Part shown: in pieces, positions 1 to 11,294 of the stretch
How positions within the stretch are numbered: the first letter of the stretch is position 1
Layout: each line of letters starts with the position of its first letter
DNA from: Mayamaea pseudoterrestris
Taxonomy: Eukaryota > Bacillariophyta > Bacillariophyceae > Sellaphorales > Sellaphoraceae
Length of the DNA: 64,000 nucleotides
Reading direction: 5' to 3'
Assembly: GCA_027923505.1 (NCBI GenBank)
Contig: BROI01000011.1
Coordinates: 496,001 to 560,000, forward strand
Notes under the pieces: model-generated
Databases searched by the model: none
Seen by the model: the letters and a program-made list of their open reading frames with translations, nothing else
Told to the model about the DNA's origin: nothing
Translations under genes and position numbers: made by a program

Positions 1-1643
1 CCGTGAATGCTCCCAGTGCCTTGCCGAGCAAGGTTCCAAGCGCCCAACCAGCCGTGAATGCTCCCAGTGCCTTGCCAAGCAAGGTTCCAAGCGCCCAACC
101 AGCCGTGAATGCACCCAGTGCCTTGCCGAGCAAGGTTCCAAGCGCCCAACCAGCCGTGAATGCACCCAGTGCCTTGCCGAGCAAGGTTCCAAGCGCCCAA
201 CCAGCTGTGAATGCTCCCAGTGCCTTGCCGAGCAAGGTGCCAAGCGCCCAACCAGCTGTGAATGCTCCCAGTGCCTTGCCGAGCAAGGTGCCAAGCGCCC
301 AACCAGCTGTGAATGCTCCCAGTGCCTTGCCGAGCAAGGTTCCAAGTGCCCAACCAGCCGTGAATGCTCCCAGTGCCTTGCCTAGCAAGGTTCCTTTGCT
401 GACAATTCGACCCACTGCGCGGCAACAGCCTACGCGCAAACCATTGGCGAGTACCATGTCAATGAATATGAATATGGGAGGCAGTGGAGTACCAACAAGA
501 CAGCCCGTTGCACCGTCTTTAACCAAAAAACCAACAACCAAGCCCATCAAGATACCGAGTTCATCGCCACAGGTAAAGACTCCCACAGTGGAGGGCATGA
601 AAATGGGCATGAGTAATCCAACAGCTACTCCGGCTGCCTTCAGTAAAGGTAATGGAAGCAAGGCAGGAGGAAAGGGTGGAGTTAGCAAGCTACCAGTAAA
701 AGGCGGCAGCAACGCTGGAAAAGCTGGAGGTGGCAATTCAGAAGGAAAGGGCAGCAATAGCAGCTTAAGCAAAGGCGGTAGCAAGAGCACTCCAAAAGGA
801 CCATGGAAAGGAAGCAAAAAGGTTGCTGAAAGTAAGATGATGAAAGGAGGCTCAGGAGGTGTTGTCAATAATTTGGGAGGAAAAGGCAGCAAAGGTAATT
901 CGATAGAAAGTGGCAACAAAAGCTTTTCGGTGGGAGCGAGTAAAGGAAAGACAAGAGATGGTGGAAGTAAGAACGCAAAAGGATCGAAAGGAGATGGAGG
1001 AACAAGCGCCACGGTTACAAAGTCATTAATTCAGTCAATCATTGACGGCAAGAATAATTGGGACGGAATGGCTAAAGGCAAGATGATGTTCACTGGAAGT
1101 AAAAACGTTAAACGTGCAACCGGGGGAGTTGAAGACGCAAGAACGAAGATTACGAATTCAGTAATCCAGTCAATAGTTGGCAACATGAACATACGACCAA
1201 TTAAAAGTGCAAATAACTATGCACAAAAAGGAAAAGGTGTGAAAGGTTCCAAGGCAAATACATCGAAAGGGAGTGCTGTGCAATATTTTGCTGGTGTTTA
1301 TATTGTTCCAGAGAATAGACTTGCCTCGTCTTCAGCACTGAAGCCGCCGGTGTCAATCGTTCCGAAACCATCGAAAGATCAGTCTCCCGCTAAAGTGGCG
1401 ACAAATTCGCGCGAACGAGGCCGCGAGCAAGCAGAGTCCACTCGAGCCACCAACTATTCCTCTGCTTCGTACGAAGACAGCAAAAGCACCATTGCTGGAT
1501 ATCAGTCCATCTTGGTTGCACTTGCAAGTGTTTTTGGCGTGCTGAGCGTTGCATTGTGGCGCAGCCATCGATCGCACAACGGCAAATGGAAGCGCCAGGC
1601 TTCACGCAAGCGCAAGGCTGTCCAGTCCGTTTACCTAGAGTAA
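1..1643 (+). CDS. Repeat-rich surface protein with C-terminal membrane anchor (5' partial)
   Basis: The frame is open from the left edge, so the start is outside the window; it ends with TAA at 1641-1643. The visible 546 residues begin with seven full copies and one partial copy of a 17-residue unit (NAPSALPSKVPSAQPAV). A Met/Pro/Thr stretch, then a long Gly/Ser/Lys-rich region (about residues 210-330), follow. Near the C-terminus is one hydrophobic segment (ILVALASVFGVLSVALW) and then a basic tail, so I infer a type I membrane protein exposed outside the cell. Pro-Ser repeats of this kind are common in diatom wall- or surface-associated proteins. No enzymatic domain is visible. Two short segments containing IQSI (about residues 345 and 395) are similar to each other and may be an internal duplication. 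Function unknown. Confidence 0.75.
   Translation, partial: VNAPSALPSKVPSAQPAVNAPSALPSKVPSAQPAVNAPSALPSKVPSAQPAVNAPSALPSKVPSAQPAVNAPSALPSKVPSAQPAVNAPSALPSKVPSAQPAVNAPSALPSKVPSAQPAVNAPSALPSKVPLLTIRPTARQQPTRKPLASTMSMNMNMGGSGVPTRQPVAPSLTKKPTTKPIKIPSSSPQVKTPTVEGMKMGMSNPTATPAAFSKGNGSKAGGKGGVSKLPVKGGSNAGKAGGGNSEGKGSNSSLSKGGSKSTPKGPWKGSKKVAESKMMKGGSGGVVNNLGGKGSKGNSIESGNKSFSVGASKGKTRDGGSKNAKGSKGDGGTSATVTKSLIQSIIDGKNNWDGMAKGKMMFTGSKNVKRATGGVEDARTKITNSVIQSIVGNMNIRPIKSANNYAQKGKGVKGSKANTSKGSAVQYFAGVYIVPENRLASSSALKPPVSIVPKPSKDQSPAKVATNSRERGREQAESTRATNYSSASYEDSKSTIAGYQSILVALASVFGVLSVALWRSHRSHNGKWKRQASRKRKAVQSVYLE
3..392 (+). repeat. Tandem 51-bp coding repeat, seven full copies plus one partial
   Basis: A 51-bp unit repeats head to tail in frame and encodes the 17-residue Pro/Ser/Ala unit of the surface protein. 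Copies differ at only a few, mostly third-position, sites, so the array was recently expanded or homogenised. It continues to the left edge and its full length is unknown. Confidence 0.95.
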
Positions 1644-2656
1644 CATTGTTCATGTTATACATATTTTACAAATAATATCCTGTACATAATCATATAAACA
1701 ACATGCTGTATTAACAATATGGTGCGTACTATGTAAAGTCGACGGTTTTAGTTGATTCTGCAATGTGCTTGCTTGCTAGTCGACAACCGAGGACGAGGCT
1801 CTTGCGTGTCAAAAAGAACCTACGGCAAGGTGCATGGAAGAGTTTGATTCACATTTTAAGGTCGTTTTTGGCTCTCGTTCCGTCCATTCGCGAGCATTGC
1901 GGATCGCCAAACGATCCAGTCAAAGAGTTTCTTTGGTACTTAAGTTGGCGACCATTTCCCCCCGTGATTTTGCAACAAGCGAACGAATGCTCCGCCGCTC
2001 CACAACGAATATATAGTTCCATCAGGCTAATTTCGACTTTCTACGTTAAAATGGATACGGAAGGTAAAAATTGGAGCATATACTACCGCTAATTACGCGA
2101 AGTGACAAATATGATCTACAGTCGACGCATGAGCCATTTTTTGGCGATTGCACATCAGGTCCATGTCGTTGGTCGAGAATGCCAAGACGTCAGAGTCAGT
2201 GCAATATAGGGCCAGTTTATTCAGCGCGAGTTTGCCAATGGTCTGGATTATCGAGCGAAATAACGACGCAGCTGTGTATAATAGCAGTTTAGCATTAATG
2301 GCGCGAACGAGTGAATGCCAGCAGCCCGGATGAGAGCGTCCAGCCCACATGGATTGAAGCAAGAGGTGTAGTTGAGGCAGCAATCTACTACTCCTTGTGC
2401 TTTTGGCGAAGCGCTTGAGTCATGCGGCTCCTCTTGAAGGGCTTTGCCGATGAAAGACGACCAGCGATTGAGCGACGAGCAGTCAAACGAATTGGAACAA
2501 GTACCAAAGTTATGAGCGCTATGCTCAACTGCATCCTGTACTTCTCTTGCAACACTTCTCCCAAATGCGTTCATGCAAAAGTCATCAGTATGCAGATCAC
2601 TACTTTTGCGATCCGACAATGTCTATCGTTGTCAAAAGATCATAAATGCAGCATTA
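1644..2656. other. Intergenic, no supported gene
   Basis: This lies between the end of the surface-protein gene and the convergent end of the guanylate cyclase gene. Open frames of up to about 120 codons exist on both strands, but none shows a recognisable domain, and most lack an ATG near the start. I see no RNA gene. Confidence 0.5.
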
Positions 2657-5600
2657 CTACATCCTTTTAACCTTAAAATGGCGCTCGTGACCAGCATTTG
2701 CAAGCATTAGCGCTGATATGGCGGTGTTTGACATTGAGCGGGTATCAACTCCATCAATCTCGCAAACGATATCCCCCACCGCAATATGCTCTCGAATGGC
2801 GGACGTGTGATGCACCTGGTAGACGCTTGGAGTCCCAGTGCTGGTGTCCAGAACGATTCCAAGCTTGCCTGGAGGAGCCACGAACGAAACAAATCGCGCC
2901 TCGCTTGCTGCACTTGGTGCCCCTTCGGGCACAGCTGCAGCGACACGCATTTCATCCATGCTCGTAGTCTCTGCAACAGAAGCTAAAGACTCTCTTGACG
3001 TGGTTGCACCAGAGTATGTCTCTGATTCACTCTTGACAGCAAAGTCTTCGGAGGGTTGTTCCGCGGTAAACTCGGCGGATAGATTTTCTCGGACGGATGC
3101 TAAATTTCTTGATGAAAGCAATCTGGCTTCAGAACCATCTCGAGACATGCGCCGCTTGCCTACACCCTCGTTGACCCACCACGTCCTCATTTCACCCTTG
3201 CCCTTGATCTTAATTTTGCCACGGTTCTGCAAGCGCATATCTGGGCACTGCTCCTTGAGTATTTTAGCAGCTGCATCTGAACAATGGATTCGATTCTCTC
3301 TTGAATTACTTTCCATGCGAGAAGCCGTATTGACAGCGTCGCCGAATAAGCAATATCGCATGTTGCTCGTTCCCACAACGTCTGCAACGACTGGTCCGCA
3401 GTGGAATCCGACACGTATGTTTACGTATCCTTTGCTTGGGTTCTCGTCGTCAATCAGAGTCTCATTTGCAGCAACAATGGCGTCAATGGCAAATTCAGCA
3501 ATACGTCTAGCATGATCATTGGGCTGATCTTTAACAAGATTTGTTACAGCTGATATAAGCGAAATCATGTTAGACAAGTATATAATGGCCGGAATTTCAG
3601 CAAACCATGACACGTACCAACATAAGCGTCACCAATGGTTTCAAGCTTGAAAACCTCATGGGTTTGAGATAGATTGTCAAACTTGGTATACAACCGACCG
3701 AGCATGGAAGCAACTTTCCTGGGGTCCAAAGTAGCAGAAATGTCTGTAAAGCCGACAATATCACTAAAGAAAATGGTAACGACATCACGATGCTCTGCTT
3801 CAACTGGCCGGCCATCTCGTAATGCTTCAGCAATGTGCCGAGGAAAAATATCAAACAACGAGACGGAGCTCTTTGTGTTGCTACCGTCGACATTCACTTT
3901 CTCAGCGTTGACTCGTTTCAAACGGGTGTCCAGTTCTTCGAATGAAGGTCGAAGCATCGGAGAATCATCAAGGCAGTCGATCATAAGTTGTTTAACCTGG
4001 TCACACATACTTTTTGGCACTGGAGGACGTTTCTGGACCGAGTCATCAATGACTCCCATAATAACAGTTTTTGGGTCTTCACCTTCGTAGGGATCGCGGC
4101 GCGAGTACACTTCGTACAGTATGATCCCAAAGGAATACACATCTGTCGCAGCAGTGTTTGTGCTTTCCTTGCGCAACAACTCCGGTGCCATCCAGAATGG
4201 TGTGCCCGTACCTCCCTTCTTCTGAGACAGTCCAAAGTCAGCAACCTTGGCACGAAATCTGTTATCGACAAGAATGTTTGCCGCCTTCAAGTCGCCATGG
4301 ATGACTTGAGGAACTGCAGAGTGAAGAAACCTTACACCTTGAGTAATATCCTTGAGAAAATTTAATAACATGTCGCCTTCCAAAGCCACAGTCTCGTTGT
4401 GAAGCAGATCGTAGAGCGAGCCATGGTCCATATACTCCATAATCATCATGGGCTCCTCCTTGTCTACGACGGCACCCATAATTGTTGTCACACAAGGGTG
4501 ACGAAGCTTTGACAAATATCTCATCTCGTCAAGAAACTCCTGACGCAGTCTCCTTCGCCAAGCGAAATCACTCTCTCGTCTCTGTGCCATTGGAGTGCTC
4601 AAGTGTCCAGCATTATTTCCGCTCTTGTTGAAACGACTTGTCACTGCTGTAGACGCTGTCGCAAGCGATAGTGAAGCGCCGCCCCAAGAACTTCTGCCAA
4701 ATCCTTTCACAGCACCCATTTCTTCGTCATCCGAGTGACTTGCGTCATTGTCCGTCGAGCGCGAGTGGTCAGTATCATGGTGTGACGACGAAGTTGTCCT
4801 GTCACACTTGCGTCGTGGAATCACATGCTTCACTGCTACTTGCGTGCCTCGGTACTCTGCGAGAAGGACCGTTCCAAAGGTTCCTTGACCAATAACGACG
4901 GGTGGTTCACTAAACTTGAGCTCGCCCCTGTCAACTTTCCACACTGAATCGTTACGTCTTCTTTTACTTTCGAGCCATATAAAGGCTCCGACGCCGAGAA
5001 TGAACGCCAGGGCAATGGGAAGTGCTACAGCGAGTGCAAGATTCGCATCCTCTGGAGGAGGAGCAATGTCAAGTGGAAGTTGAGTTGTTCCATCGTTGAA
5101 TATGTACGCCTCGCGCTGCTCCCAAATTCCATCCACAAATAGCGTCGATACAATTGGTTGGAATGTCACCTTGCTTTCACCAACGTCTTGCTTGATCCAG
5201 TTGGTCACGCGATACAGCGTGCTTGTAGGAAGGCGCGTACCACTGACCGGATCAAACGCCACGGATCCACCGATCCCCGTAAAGTTGGTCTTCCGAAAGG
5301 CTTTGTACTGCTGCCTGCCTGTTATTGACAACGTATTCAGTTCCGCTGCTTCGCAAGCGGCTAGCCCAAGCCCAATGGCCGCTTCATAGTGGAAAGGAGA
5401 ATACGTGTTGGTGACTGGGCTTAAAAACTCCTTTTGAAATATGAACGGATTCTCCTTGTAAGTGGCAGGATAGCTGGGATTGTTGTGCTTGGGAAGAAGG
5501 CTTCCAACGTAATTCAAGTCGGTTGGATTTTTAAGCTTCAACATTTGCGACGCGTATTTGTCAAACCCCTTCATGCCCGGCAAACCACCCGAGGCTTCCA

Positions 5601-6864
5601 CCAAACCGATTCCTTGATACGCCTTGGCCAATACCGAGTCTTTTGAGAACTGACGCCCCTGCAGGTAATTGGCGAATGAATCACCAAACAGCCAATTCGT
5701 CACTCCATTTCCGGCCATATCATTCTTGTACGCCTCCAGCAACAATGCATCGTTCGTTTCAGGCGTAAAGACAATACAGAAAATGAAGCGGTAGTTTGTT
5801 TCTTTGACGCTTTGTATGACTTGCTGAATGCTTTCGTCCGACTCGTCGTTCAACGGAAACTGCCGAATCTGCATGCCGGGCGCATGCACCAAGGCAGCAT
5901 CCCGGAGACTACCAACAAAGGCATTTCCAAAGGCGTCATTCACGTTAATGACAGACAAATATTTCAGTTTGAGTACGTCATGCATGAATTTTATGATTGG
6001 AATGGCATTGCCTTGATCCGATGGAATGGTTCGTCCAAAGAGCGGATACTGCGAACGATCATCCAAGTCCACGCTCGTGGCGTAGGCGGACACTTGCGGA
6101 TACCCCAGGAAACCAGAAACAATGGAGGTTGGAATGGTAATGGAGGACAGTGAGTTGCCAATAAAGGCGCACGGCAACGGCGCCGGGAGTGTTCGCGCCG
6201 TTTGCTCAACCAAATGGCGCAGCGCCTCTCCGCCCTGGCCTTGGTCGTCGGTGAATTCGGCTGTGAAGCGAATCTTGCATCGTTGATTCAACCCGGCAAC
6301 TTGCGGAACAATACTTCCATCGCCCGTATTCAAATGATGCAAGGCCAAGGCAATCGAGTATGTGTCCTCGAGGCCGTCCAGTTGCGGCACAAAGTCGCCG
6401 TAGGTGAACGATGTAATGAGGCTGACGTGACAGATTGCAATCGTTTCATTTGTTTCCGGCAGCGTCAATAAATCGACATTGCTCGTATCCTTGCGTTGGA
6501 TTGTAGTAGTATTGTTGGAGGAAGAGGTTGATGAAGCAACGACGCTCAATTTACGAAGGGCGTCGTAGTATCGGAGCGAAGTGAGAAAGCCGTCGTCGCC
6601 ATCTAAGACTTGGTTGCTGCGTAGTAATGTTCCGTTGTTGACATTCCCATTTGCAAGAGAATCATCATTGTTAACAGTAAGATCATCGTCGTCATTATTC
6701 CCATTCGTGCTCGTTACCGCCAACGTTGGAGCCGTCGTTTCTTCGCTAAATGTCACAGCCGTCGGACCAGCCGTTGATGCTCGAAGGTTTGGCGTGGGAG
6801 CTTCCGTAGTCGCAACGGCTGGCGTCGGCGTGACTCCAAAGACCGTATCGTCAAAGAGAGACAT
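2657..6864 (-). CDS. Receptor guanylate cyclase: ligand-binding, kinase, cyclase and PDZ-like domains
   Basis: Two exons (6864-3618 and 3549-2657) join across a 68-nt GT-AG intron to give 1379 residues. The splice restores the cyclase motif GDAYVAVTNL. Order: acidic Ser/Thr/Asn-rich N-terminus (1-140), ANF-receptor/periplasmic-binding-like domain (about 145-560), membrane segment (about 608-631), kinase domain (about 655-985) with a Ser-rich insert near 685-770, class III cyclase domain (about 1028-1215), then a C-terminal PDZ-like domain with a GKLGIVLD loop. Guanylate preference is inferred from Glu in KLETIGDAY and Cys in RYCLFGD. Kinase residues VAVK (Lys679), HGDLKAAN and DFG are present. 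It should make cGMP at a membrane on ligand binding. No signal peptide is visible: the ATG at 6864 is preceded by an in-frame stop, so either an upstream exon is missing or targeting is unusual. Confidence 0.9.
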
Positions 6865-7794
6865 GACTTATGATTGTCAAGTGAACAAGTGCTATAATAG
6901 AAGCCTGCCGCTGTTACTTGATCCGATAAAGACCATCTCGAATTTTGAGACTCCGTCTCGTGCCATGGCCAAGCAAAATGCAAAATGACCGGAGATCCCG
7001 CATGACTTCAACATATTTATGCCTGGTGTCACGGGCATATATCAACGAAACAGCTTGGCGTCACTAGGCCCGACAGTAGCCGTTTCGTTGCATGTTTCGG
7101 CCCCGGGCCCCGGGACCATCACAATCACTCAAGGAGGCGCTGACAATCTGTGCAGATTCTACAAAAAAATATTTGCTAGCGCATAGAAAGCAATTTTAAA
7201 GCTAAAGATGAATGAACAGGATCGACGGCGAAGCTCCGCCTTGCTCCTTGACTCCTCGGCTCCTCGAACCTGACTCCATGACGGCGTCGGCGACGGCAAC
7301 GGCAAGCCCACAAGCATCAAGCTTTTGTGGCTGAGCATGCAATTGCGACCCTGTTTAGTTGCTTAAAGCAAAAGTTGAAACCAAGACACGGACAAAAGGT
7401 AGCAACTGCAAAAGGTAGCTAAAAAGGTGAAACACGGTGCGACACGTGTCACTATGCGACATTTAAAGCAGGCATAATTGTTTTCACAATGACCGCTGAA
7501 CCGCGACTGGGTTACGCCACGAAGGCTTCTCGTCACCATGTTCCTCGTCAATCCCAACAACCCTGCCGCTTGCTTGCCTTTGTTGCTTGCTTTTATACCG
7601 CCGAGTCCTTTCGAAGGACGCGAGTAAAACAACATAGTAATCGCTGTGCCTCCTTGTGAGTGAAGCAGAAAAGGCTTCTCGTTGGCGTACGTTTGGGCGA
7701 GCGAGAAAGTCACGACAGCATTTGAATCAACATTTGAATCATACGGAACCACGGAAACATACCGACAAAGCAAACCAAATAAAAAATATATACC
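6865..7794. other. Divergent promoter region
   Basis: This separates the guanylate cyclase gene (-) from the BRO1 gene (+). A GC-rich palindromic run of CCCCGGG units lies near 7100-7115. A reverse-strand open frame starting inside the BRO1 gene extends in here but looks like a shadow. No gene is supported. Confidence 0.5.
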
Positions 7795-10700
7795 ATGGAT
7801 AAACATATACAGCAACCAAACAACAATTCTCCTCAGCGACTCTTGCTGTGCATGTTTTCCTCCTTGCGAACATGCCAATCCGTCGACGAAGCAGCCTTTG
7901 AATCCTGCACGCAGCACGCGCAACTGACTCGCAATAACCAGAAGGTTTCGCTGTACAGTCTGCGAAACGAGATTCAAGCGGCTCTGCAACACAATAGTTA
8001 CAGGACTGCACTCGACGCGTTTCCGTCCATGCAAGCGTACGTGGCGGCCGTCGGCGCCTTGCCCAATGCGCGGATTGAACTGAAATGGAAGGCGGCAGCA
8101 GCGAATGGCCAGCCCGAAGTCTTTGGGTCGCTGCACTGGGATCGCTGCAACATGCTGTGGAACATGGTGGTGCTGCTGGCATATCAGAGTACTACTACTG
8201 CATTGACGAGTAATAATGCTGCGAGTCAAACAAAGGCGTCATCGCAACAGCAACAGCAACCATTTTGGTACCTGCAGGCAGCTGCCAGTCTATGCCAAAC
8301 ACTGCGAAACGAAGTGCAGGAGCTATTGAGTGTTTCATCACCATCTACAAAACACGACTCGACTAGCAGCAACACTAGCTTGGAACTATCACCCATCTTT
8401 CTCAAGGCGTGGCAGGAGCTACTCTTGGCGCACGCGCAGCGATCAACCTACGAAACCTTTCGCCAGTTGCAACTGGCGCAGAGGCAGCCCCGCCACTTTT
8501 TGCTCGCGCAGCTGGCGTCCGCGGCCGTCCCACTCTTTGGCGCGGCGGAAGCGTCCATTGAAAAGGTGCTGCAGAATGAGCACGTGTTGGAGCAGGCGGA
8601 GCAACAACAAGCAGCAGCGAGTAATGGAGTCTTGTCCTTTTTTGGTTTGATGGATGTTTGGAACCAAGCGACGCAAGCCTGGGGCATGTACTTGAACAGC
8701 ATGGCGGAGTATCATGAGGCGCTCAAGCACAAGCAAACGAACACGCAGCAGCAGCAACAATCTACGCAAACCAAGTCATCTTCAAATAAGGCGCCAGCAA
8801 CTGTCTCACCCATTCATTTGGCCCGACTGCAGGCTGCCATTCGATACGCCGAACTGGCGCAAGTATTTTTGGATCAAGCCGATGAAGCGAGTGATCTTTC
8901 CTCGAGCTTGTCGTCGGAAACGCAACGACTCGATGCACTGGTGCGCGACGCGTTGGAGCAAATGCAAAACGACTTGGTGCTACTGGTGCCAGACCAAAAT
9001 GCTGAAGAATCAGCGCCCTTTCACGATGATGCGTACGAGCATCCGGCGCAAAACAAGCTACAGGAGGAGTTGCCGGCGATTCGGCCGCAGCAAACAGTCA
9101 AGCTCATGCAAATGCCGGAAGGTAAAGTGTTGCCATCGCTCGAGCAGCTCAAATACACCATGAGCATGAGCGACGCATCAGCCGAGTCGCCGCTATTATT
9201 AAACTCTTCCTCGCATCGCACGCCACCATCCTCAAGTCATCATTATCCACCCATGACAATGGTCATGAGCAATCGGCAGACACCGCCGTCCGTCTTGTCA
9301 TCGCCGGCTGTTTCGGCCGGCTTGACTTTGGGAGCGGGCGGAATTAGCAGCACTGGCAGTAGTAACCTCAGTCCGTCAACCTTTCAGCGCTACCGACAGT
9401 CCTTTTTGCATCAATTGATGGATTTGCATGAGGAATTGACTACATTGGCGCAAACAAAGACGGAAGCAGGTCGACAAGCGCTCACAGCAGTCGATTTGCC
9501 ACAATCGCTGACGGCATATCATCGCGAGCAACAGCAACTGCAGCAACTACGAGAGCAACAACAACATGAAAAGATGAATACTGCCTACGCCCGACGCCAT
9601 ACTGGTAGACTGCCACCGCAACTTTGGGCTCGCGTCGCAACTTTGCAGCAGCAACGGAGCGACCCGTATAGTCCGTCGTCAAGTTCTTCTCGTCGGAATG
9701 CGGAAACTGACCATGTTGCTTCGTTGCAGCAACAATTATGGGAGCTTCGCGATTCAGCCGACGTGGCGCGAGGCTTGCTCAAGCAAATGGACCTGCAGCT
9801 ACAGGAAGACTTGGAAATGGATCGCACCTTTCGACAAGACGCGAAACATGCCGAATTTGCTGGTCACGATGTGCTGGAAGTTCAGCGGGCGGTTCGAGAA
9901 AATTTGTCGCACTATGCCGGCTTGTTGCAGACGGCGCAAGAAAGTGACGATGTTTTGTGGGAACAGTGCCAGTCGCTGGATACGGATCCTAAATTCCAGC
10001 TGTTAAAGTTTGATAAGGAGCAGCTGGAACATTTGATTGAACCAATGCCAAGTCATGTTCCTCCTCCAATGATGGATGGAGGGGCCGAAAGTCGGAACAA
10101 ATTGATGGTTGTCTCGAATTTGAGCAAGCACTTGGTGGAGCTATCAGCTCTATTTGAGATGCGCGAGTCGAACCTGCAGACCATGCATCGGCGGATCAAC
10201 GATTTTCCATTTGAGGAGGAGCTGCTTGGTTTAATAACAAGCGGTGTTCGTTCAGAGCAAGCGCTGAGTACGGCCGTTGAACAAGCCAAGGAGGTAGTGC
10301 AAGTCTTTGTCGACAAGGTTGAAGCGAGTATTGAGCGACAAGCCGATTTGCTGCGCAATATTATGCAGGACAACGAAGAGTTTGTTCGCATTCGTGAGGC
10401 GTCACAACCCATTGAAGGCGGCAACTGTATTGCCAAGTTGGAAGATGCGCTTGACGAGATTGACGTCTTTGCTAAGCACTTGAAGGAAGGTAAGGACTTT
10501 TACGATGTCGTCATTCCCAAGCTTGACCGACTCAAGACGCAGGTAGAAGATGTGAGCGCACGATTGACGATTGAGCGAATGGAGTACGAGGACCGCATCG
10601 CCATGTCTCGCCAAGAAGCTGACGATGCTCGCATGGCGGCTCGTTTCGCTGAACAACAGCAGCAGCAACAGCAACAGCCACAGACTGGGCCCACGAATGG

Positions 10701-10998
10701 TGCACCACCTACTACATACACACCTTCGCAACCTTCGCAGCAACGCATCTCCAACTCCTACTACGGAGGCAATACGAGCACCAACAGCAGTAGTAACATT
10801 GGAAACGTTCCTCGGCATGAACCTGCTGGCCATCCTGGAGTGGAGCAAGTGGATCACATGTCGCCCATGGTTCGCGTCGATGATTCCAAGGTGGCCACGC
10901 TCATGGCCATGGACTTTGATCCGGACAAGGTGGTTGCCGCTCTTCGTTTGTACGACAATAACTTTGATCAGGCTTTGAATGCGCTCTTGTCGGGGTGA
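7795..10998 (+). CDS. BRO1/ALIX-like protein with C-terminal UBA domain
   Basis: A single-exon protein of 1067 residues whose ATG has a good context (ACCATGG). The N-terminal part (about 20-380) matches the BRO1 fold: a helix like HWDRCNMLWNMVVLL is followed by FWYLQAAASLCQTLRN and further amphipathic helices. In ALIX and yeast Bro1 this domain binds the ESCRT-III subunit CHMP4/Snf7. The middle (about 520-970) is helical and coiled-coil-like, consistent with the V domain. The tail is Gln/Pro-rich. The last 40 residues (VATLMAMDFDPDKVVAALRL and following) are a UBA-type ubiquitin-binding domain. The likely role is endosomal sorting or membrane scission in the cytosol. Poly-Gln runs punctuate the protein. 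The BRO1 assignment is by helix pattern, so moderate; UBA is clear. Confidence 0.8.
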   Translation: MDKHIQQPNNNSPQRLLLCMFSSLRTCQSVDEAAFESCTQHAQLTRNNQKVSLYSLRNEIQAALQHNSYRTALDAFPSMQAYVAAVGALPNARIELKWKAAAANGQPEVFGSLHWDRCNMLWNMVVLLAYQSTTTALTSNNAASQTKASSQQQQQPFWYLQAAASLCQTLRNEVQELLSVSSPSTKHDSTSSNTSLELSPIFLKAWQELLLAHAQRSTYETFRQLQLAQRQPRHFLLAQLASAAVPLFGAAEASIEKVLQNEHVLEQAEQQQAAASNGVLSFFGLMDVWNQATQAWGMYLNSMAEYHEALKHKQTNTQQQQQSTQTKSSSNKAPATVSPIHLARLQAAIRYAELAQVFLDQADEASDLSSSLSSETQRLDALVRDALEQMQNDLVLLVPDQNAEESAPFHDDAYEHPAQNKLQEELPAIRPQQTVKLMQMPEGKVLPSLEQLKYTMSMSDASAESPLLLNSSSHRTPPSSSHHYPPMTMVMSNRQTPPSVLSSPAVSAGLTLGAGGISSTGSSNLSPSTFQRYRQSFLHQLMDLHEELTTLAQTKTEAGRQALTAVDLPQSLTAYHREQQQLQQLREQQQHEKMNTAYARRHTGRLPPQLWARVATLQQQRSDPYSPSSSSSRRNAETDHVASLQQQLWELRDSADVARGLLKQMDLQLQEDLEMDRTFRQDAKHAEFAGHDVLEVQRAVRENLSHYAGLLQTAQESDDVLWEQCQSLDTDPKFQLLKFDKEQLEHLIEPMPSHVPPPMMDGGAESRNKLMVVSNLSKHLVELSALFEMRESNLQTMHRRINDFPFEEELLGLITSGVRSEQALSTAVEQAKEVVQVFVDKVEASIERQADLLRNIMQDNEEFVRIREASQPIEGGNCIAKLEDALDEIDVFAKHLKEGKDFYDVVIPKLDRLKTQVEDVSARLTIERMEYEDRIAMSRQEADDARMAARFAEQQQQQQQQPQTGPTNGAPPTTYTPSQPSQQRISNSYYGGNTSTNSSSNIGNVPRHEPAGHPGVEQVDHMSPMVRVDDSKVATLMAMDFDPDKVVAALRLYDNNFDQALNALLSG

Positions 10999-11294
10999 TG
11001 GCCCTGTAAAGAGTTGCCTATGTTTACTTTAGTATTGCATTAATGCATACTTTAAGCTCCTACTCTATGTGGTCTATGTATGCAATGATGATTACAACCT
11101 CTTCGGTCGTCGCTACAAAGAAAAGACCATTGTAATAAGAAAATTGTCGTTATATTATAAGTCAATACTTGAATAATTCTAAAATGTTTCTCTTCGAAAT
11201 GTTGAAATAGAAAGTGATGTTGGTGAAAATAGTGTGATATGTGAAAGTGTTGTTCCAAGTGGCGCTCTCCAGCAACTTGATGCAGCAAGCCGCC

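Noticed and set aside
2248-2619. Reverse-strand frame of 123 codons downstream of the guanylate cyclase gene
   Set aside because: It starts with TTG and has no resemblance to any family I know.
7258-7290. GGTTCGAGG-like word on the minus strand considered as a tRNA B box
   Set aside because: No matching A box, acceptor stem or anticodon arm could be drawn around it.
7363-8229. Reverse-strand frame of 288 codons
   Set aside because: It overlaps the BRO1 coding start, has no ATG-supported start and no recognisable domain.
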